Origin: Streptomyces venezuelae
GTDB taxonomy: Bacteria; Actinomycetota; Actinomycetes; Streptomycetales; Streptomycetaceae
Length of the DNA: 64,000 bases
Direction: 5' to 3'
Assembly: GCF_008642315.1 (NCBI RefSeq)
Contig: NZ_CP029192.1
Location: 992,001 to 1,056,000 of the forward strand
The notes beneath the pieces are model-generated. The model did not search any database and had not been told where the DNA came from. It saw nothing but the letters and a program-made list of their open reading frames with translations. Shown piece after piece: positions 61,001 through 64,000 of the stretch (the first letter of the stretch is position 1; each line of letters starts with the position of its first letter). The position numbers and the translations under genes are program-made.

Positions 61001-64000
61001 GCGCCCGCGCCGCGCCGGGGTGTCCGCGTTCGGCATCTCGGGCACGAACGCCCACCTCATCCTGGAACAGGCCCCGGACGCGCCGGAGCCCGCGCCCGCC
61101 CCGTCCGACGTGGCGGACGCACCGGCCGGGGTGGTCCCGTGGGTGGTATCGGCGCGCGGCGACGAGGCGCTGCGGGCACAGGCGGCGCTGCTGGCCGAGC
61201 GCGCGACGGCCGATCCGCAGCTGGCATCGCCGCTGGACGTGGGCTGGTCCCTGATCAAGAGCCGCTCGGTGTTCGAGAACCGTGCCGTGGTCGTGGGCCG
61301 GGACCGGGACGCGCTCCTCGCGGGACTCCGCTCCCTGGCAGCGGACGAGCCCTCGCCGGACGTCGTGGTGGGCGCCGTGCAGGGTGCTTCCGGCGCGGGG
61401 CCGGTTCTGGTGTTCCCGGGGCAGGGCTCGCAGTGGGTGGGGATGGGGGCACGGCTCCTCGACGAGTCGCCCGTGTTCGCGGCGCGGATCGCCGAGTGCG
61501 AGCAGGCCCTGTCTTCGTACGTTGACTGGTCGTTGCGTGAGGTGTTGCGCGGGGACGGGAGTGAACTGTCGCGGGTCGAGGTCGTGCAGCCGGTGTTGTG
61601 GGCTGTCATGGTCTCGCTGGCCGCGGTCTGGGCGGATCAGGGGATCGTTCCGGCCGCCGTGATCGGGCATTCGCAGGGTGAGATGGCTGCCGCGTGTGTG
61701 GCGGGTGCGCTGTCGCTGGAGGATGCGGCGCGGATTGTGGCGGTACGAAGTGACGCGCTGCGGCAGTTGCAGGGGCGCGGCGACATGGCCTCCGTCGGCA
61801 CGAGCGCTGAGCGAGTCGCCGGGCTGATCGGGGACCGGCCCGGCGTGAGTATCGCCGCCGTCAACGGGCCTACAGCAACCGTCATTTCGGGGTCGCCGGA
61901 GCATGTGGCTGCCGTGGTCGCGGATGCGGAAGAGGCCGGGCTGCGGGCTCGCGTCATCGACGTCGGCTACGCCTCCCACAACCCACAAATCGACGCACTG
62001 CATGACCTCCTGACCGAGCGCCTGGCCGACATCCGGCCCGTCCCGACCGACGTCGCGTTCTACTCCACCGTCACCGCCGAACGCCTCGACGACACCACCG
62101 CCCTCGACACCGACTACTGGGTCACCAACCTCCGTCAACCGGTCCGCTTCGCCGACACGGTCGAAGCCCTGCTGGCCGACGGCTACCGCCTGTTCATCGA
62201 GGCCAGCCCCCACCCCGTGCTGGCCCTCGGCATGGAAGAGACCATCGAGCGGGCCGACATGCCCGCCACCGTCGTGCCGACCCTGCGCCGCGACCACGGC
62301 GACACCGCCCAGCTCACCCGCGCCGCCGCGCAGGCCTTCGCCGCGGGCGCCGACGTCGACTGGACGGGGTGGTTCCCCGCCGTTCCACTGCCGCGGGTGG
62401 TGGACCTGCCGACGTACGCCTTCCAGCGGGAGCGGTTCTGGCTGGAGGGGCGCCGGGGGCTCGCCGGGGATCCGGCGGGGCTCGGGCTCGCCTCGGCCGG
62501 GCACCCGCTGCTCGGGGCCGCCGTGGAGCTCGCGGACGGCAGCAGTCATCTGCTGACCGGGCGGATCTCACCGCGCGACCAGGCGTGGCTGGCCGAGCAC
62601 CGGGTGATGGACACGGTGCTCCTGCCGGGCTCCGCCTTCGTGGAGCTCGCGCTGCAGGCCGCGGTGCGCGCCGGCTGCGAGGAGCTCGCGGAGCTGACGC
62701 TGCACACGCCGCTCGCCTTCGGGGACGAGGGTGCGGGTGCGGTGGATCTGCAGGTGGCGGTCGGTGAGGTGGCCGAGGACGGGCGGCGTCCCGTGTCCGT
62801 CCACTCGCGGCCCACGGGTGAGGGCGAGGAGGCCGTCTGGACCCGGCACGCCGCCGGTACGGTGGCTCCCGCCGCCGGGCCCGTCGCCGCGGGCGGCTCA
62901 CTGGGGGGCGCCTGGCCGCCGCCAGGGGCCACTCCTGTCGGCGGGCAGGACCCGTACGCGGAACTCGCCTCGTACGGCTACGACTTCGGGCCGGGATCAC
63001 AGGGTCTCGTGACCGCCTGGCGACTCGGGGACGACCTCTTCGCCGAGGTGGCGCTGCCCGAGGCGGAGAGCGGCGGCGCCCACCGCTACCAGGCCCATCC
63101 GGTGCTGCTCGACGCCACTCTGCACGCGCTGATCCTGGACGCGGTCACCTCGTCCGCCGACACCGACCAGGTGCTGCTGCCGTTCTCGTGGAGCGGGTTG
63201 CGGGTGCACGCGCCGGGCGCGGACAAGCTCCGTGTACGCATCGCACGCACCGCGCCGGACCAGCTGGCCCTGACGGCCGTCGACGATGCCGGGGCGCCGG
63301 TCCTGGCGCTTGAGGCGCTCACGGTGCGGCCGGTGGCCGCTCATCAGATCGCCGGTGCCCGTACGGCCGACCGGGACGCGCTGTTCCGGCTGGTGTGGCG
63401 GGAGGCCGCTGCTCCGGACGAGGTGAGTGGCGGGGCCGTGCGTCCCGCTGTCGTCGCGCCCGCCGGGGAACCGCTGGGCGCCGCGCTCGCCGACGCGCTG
63501 TCCGGTGCTCCCGTGCGGGAGACGTTCGCCGCGCTGCGAGAGGGTGTGGCGGACGGGGGCGAGGCGCCCGATGTCGTGCTCGCCGTGTGCGCCACGCCCG
63601 GTGCGGGTGGCCCGAAGGGCGTCGCGGAGGACGCGGCCGAGTACGCGCGGCTCGCTGCGGTGACCCTTCTGTCGCTGCTCAAGGAGTGGGTCGACGATCC
63701 CGCGTTCGCGGCGAGCCGGCTCGTCGTCGTCACGCGGGGTGCGGTCGCGGCACGGCCGGGTGAGGCGGTCGGTGACCTGCCGGGTGCGTCGCTCTGGGGT
63801 CTGGTGCGCAGTGCGCAGGCCGAGAATCCGGGGCGCCTCACGCTCCTTGACGTGGACGCGCTGGATGATGGGGCGTTCGCCTCGCTGCCCGGCGTACTGG
63901 GCCTGGCGGAGCCGGAGTTGGCACTGCGGGGCGGGCGGGCGTTCGTGCCGCGGCTCGTACGCGACGATGCCTCCGCCCGGCTCACGCCACCGGTCGGGGC
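55059..64000 (+). CDS. Type I modular polyketide synthase, partial: KS-AT-KR-ACP-KS-AT-DH-...
   Basis: The frame is open from ATG 55059 to the window edge, about 2980 residues. It opens with docking helix EKLLDHLKWVTAELREARQRL. Module A: KS (Cys204), AT (Ser653, GHSQG and YASH: methylmalonyl), KR (Tyr1351, A1 type), ACP (Ser1519). Module B: KS (Cys1751, in DTGCSSS), AT (Ser2205, methylmalonyl), then a dehydratase (His2514, Asp2685 in HPVLLDATLH) and a structural half-KR linker (VVVTRGAVAARPGEAV, GLVRSAQAENPGRL) at the edge. The DH shows altered motifs (HRVMDTVLLP with Asp for Gly; FGPGSQGL for YGPxFQGL). An ER/KR/ACP probably lies beyond. AAGGAG is 10 nt before the start. It should receive the chain from the upstream PKS. 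Confidence 0.95.
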   Translation, partial: MSNEEKLLDHLKWVTAELREARQRLRDKESAEPVAIVGMACRFPGGARSAEDLWQLVRDGGDAVAGFPDDRGWDLESLYHPDPEHPATSYVRDGAFLYDAGRFDADFFGISPREAVAMDPQQRLLLETAWEAIEHAGLNPHGLQGSDTGVFTGVSAHDYLTLISQTASEVEGYIGTGNLGSVVSGRISYTLGLEGPAVTVDTACSSSLVAIHLASQALRQGECSLALAGGATVMATPGSFTEFSRQRGLAPDGRCKPFAAAADGTGWGEGAGVVALELLSEARRRGHKVLAVVRGSAINQDGTSNGLAAPNGPSQERVIRAALANARLSAEDVDAVEAHGTGTTLGDPIEANALLATYGRSRPDDRPLWLGSIKSNIGHTQAAAGVAGVIKMVMALRNGLLPTSLHIDAPSPHVQWEQGGVRLLSEPVEWRSERTRRAGISAFGISGTNAHLILEEAPQEEGAAEAAVEVPPGAVVPWVVSGRTSDALREQARRLGEFAAADTGARSTEIGWSSATTRAVLEHRAVVVARDSAEAIASLGALASGEASADLVSGVAGDVGPGPVLVFPGQGSQWVGMGARLIDESPVFAARIGECEQALSAYVDWSLTDVLRGDGSELARVEVVQPVLWAMMVSLAAVWADQGIVPAAVIGHSQGEMAAACVAGALSLEDAARIVAVRSDALRQLQGHGDMASVGASAERTVELIGDRPDVCVAAVNGPSSSVISGSPEHVAAVVAEAEEAGLRARVIDVGYASHNPQIDALHDLLTERLADIRPATTDIAFYSTVTAERLDDTTALDTDYWVTNLRQPVRFADTVEALLADGYRLFIEASPHPVLNLGIQETIEQAGVTATTVPTLRRDHGDHTQLTHAAAQAFVAGADVDWRRWFPAEPTPRTVDLPTYAFQRKQYWVEPPAAVSAAGGGHDPVEARVWQAIEDLDIDALASSLEIEGQTETVGALEPALPVLSAWRRRHREQSTVDSWRYHVTWKHLPDAAAPELGGTWLLLVPAAHTDHPAVLATAQTLAAHGGDVRRHVLDARAVERAALAAELRSLMGDEPHAGIVNLLALDEEPHPEFPAVPAGLAATTALVQALGDNGTDVVVRTLTQGAVSTGATDALSRPVQAQVWGLGRVAALEYPRLWGGLVDLPARIDHQSLNRLAAALAPAPAAQDEDQLAIRPSGVHARRLAHAPATTPNGGVSWEPRGTTLITGGTGGIGAVLARWLAHEGAPHLLLTSRRGPDAPGAQELAAELHELGTTVTLTACDVSDRDQVRRLLDDVPAEHPLSAVVHAAGVPNYIGLGEVTGEQLDEVLRPKALAALHLHELTRELDLSAFVMFSSGAGVWGSGQQGAYGAANHFLDALADHRRSQGLAATSIAWGPWAEAGMAADQAALTFFSRFGLHPLSPDLCVKALHQALDAGETTLTVANFDWAQFTSTFTAQRPSPLLADLPENRRASAPVAQDDASEASSLQQELTEAKPAQQRQLLLQHVRSQAAATLGHSDVDAVPATKPFQELGFDSLTAVELRNRLNKSTGLTLPTTVVFDHPTPDALTDVLQSELSGDPASAEAARATTAAADDEPIAIVGMACRYPGDVRSPEELWDLVTAGRDAMSDFPDDRGWDLETLYAPDPESRGTSYVREGGFLYDAGDFDAGFFGISPREAVAMDPQQRLLLETAWEAIERAGLDREALKGSNAGVYTGLTIFDYLALVGERPTEVEGYIGTGNLGCVASGRVSYVLGLEGPAMTIDTGCSSSLVAIHQAAHALRQGECSLALAGGATIMATPGAFVEFSLQRGLAKDGRCKPFASAADGTGWAEGVGLVVLERLSEARRNGHKVLAVIRGSAINQDGTSNGLTAPNGQAQQRVIRQALANARLSAEDVDAVEAHGTGTMLGDPIEASALVATYGKERPEDRPLWLGSIKSNIGHAQASAGVAGVIKMVMALRNEQLPTSLHIDAPTPHVEWDGSGVRLLSEPVAWPRGERPRRAGVSAFGISGTNAHLILEQAPDAPEPAPAPSDVADAPAGVVPWVVSARGDEALRAQAALLAERATADPQLASPLDVGWSLIKSRSVFENRAVVVGRDRDALLAGLRSLAADEPSPDVVVGAVQGASGAGPVLVFPGQGSQWVGMGARLLDESPVFAARIAECEQALSSYVDWSLREVLRGDGSELSRVEVVQPVLWAVMVSLAAVWADQGIVPAAVIGHSQGEMAAACVAGALSLEDAARIVAVRSDALRQLQGRGDMASVGTSAERVAGLIGDRPGVSIAAVNGPTATVISGSPEHVAAVVADAEEAGLRARVIDVGYASHNPQIDALHDLLTERLADIRPVPTDVAFYSTVTAERLDDTTALDTDYWVTNLRQPVRFADTVEALLADGYRLFIEASPHPVLALGMEETIERADMPATVVPTLRRDHGDTAQLTRAAAQAFAAGADVDWTGWFPAVPLPRVVDLPTYAFQRERFWLEGRRGLAGDPAGLGLASAGHPLLGAAVELADGSSHLLTGRISPRDQAWLAEHRVMDTVLLPGSAFVELALQAAVRAGCEELAELTLHTPLAFGDEGAGAVDLQVAVGEVAEDGRRPVSVHSRPTGEGEEAVWTRHAAGTVAPAAGPVAAGGSLGGAWPPPGATPVGGQDPYAELASYGYDFGPGSQGLVTAWRLGDDLFAEVALPEAESGGAHRYQAHPVLLDATLHALILDAVTSSADTDQVLLPFSWSGLRVHAPGADKLRVRIARTAPDQLALTAVDDAGAPVLALEALTVRPVAAHQIAGARTADRDALFRLVWREAAAPDEVSGGAVRPAVVAPAGEPLGAALADALSGAPVRETFAALREGVADGGEAPDVVLAVCATPGAGGPKGVAEDAAEYARLAAVTLLSLLKEWVDDPAFAASRLVVVTRGAVAARPGEAVGDLPGASLWGLVRSAQAENPGRLTLLDVDALDDGAFASLPGVLGLAEPELALRGGRAFVPRLVRDDASARLTPPVG
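58661..58886. repeat. KR-domain tract shared with the previous PKS gene (copy 2)
   Basis: Partner of 53617-53842: the same 226 bp with one base difference. A second, slightly less perfect shared tract covers the catalytic Tyr region (about 54008-54160 and 59052-59204), at the same 5044-bp offset. Confidence 0.85.

Noticed and set aside
56289..62549. A frame of about 2086 codons antisense to the PKS genes
   Set aside because: GC-driven shadow of the PKS; no domain, and the plus-strand frame has all PKS motifs.

Overview
The window is chromosomal DNA from a high-GC actinomycete, almost certainly Streptomyces. Codons end mostly in G or C, GTG and TTG starts are common, twin-arginine exported proteins occur, and family types are typical of the genus (PAS-LuxR and SARP regulators, AA10 LPMO, DHA2 efflux, modular PKS). 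No rRNA, CRISPR array, insertion sequence, integrase or phage gene was seen.

Left part (1-8.2 kb): the 5' end of an ATP-grasp gene carrying a rare TTA codon faces a double-PAS LuxR regulator across a near-perfect palindrome. A chitin-active LPMO with a DasR-like site follows. Next is a cell-wall/glycopeptide-type module: a VanJ-like membrane phosphatase and a VanY-like D,D-carboxypeptidase, divergent from a VanR/VanS-like two-component pair. An EF-hand protein, a flavin oxidase and tRNA-Pro(GGG) close this part.

Middle (8.2-28.5 kb): general metabolism and efflux. It holds DUF309, a DHA2 exporter with a fused winged-helix tail, a hydrolase, a TauE transporter, an acyl-CoA ligase and thiolase pair, and a three-gene translationally coupled operon (glycerol-kinase-like FGGY kinase, GlpA-like FAD/Fe-S dehydrogenase, GlpB-like flavoprotein). 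A MarR/VOC divergon with two operators, a GntR-MFS pair, a Tat-exported amidohydrolase, a secreted FG-GAP protein, DUF3253, GNAT and SDR proteins follow.

Centre right (28.5-43 kb): a small unknown protein and a radical SAM protein with unusual cysteine spacing, then a ROK-regulated carbohydrate ABC importer with two Gfo/Idh dehydrogenases but no glycosidase. An amidinotransferase, MscS channel, cation-efflux protein, LipB, a small secreted protein and a CALB-like lipase come next.

Right end (43-64 kb): the start of a type I PKS cluster. Order: a CapK/PaaK-like adenylating ligase, an AT-rich regulatory gap of about 0.9 kb, a type II thioesterase overlapping a SARP activator by 4 bp, a divergent CYP124/125-like P450, a beta-helix membrane protein, a one-module PKS (KS-AT-KR-ACP), then a second PKS (KS-AT-KR-ACP-KS-AT-DH-...) running off the window. 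All three ATs carry methylmalonyl signatures and both complete KRs look A1-type, so this part builds a hydroxylated, methyl-branched polypropionate. No loading module and no chain-terminal TE are inside the window. The KS of the first PKS and the DH of the last module have altered consensus motifs, and the two KR domains share an almost identical 226-bp tract that suggests recent gene conversion.
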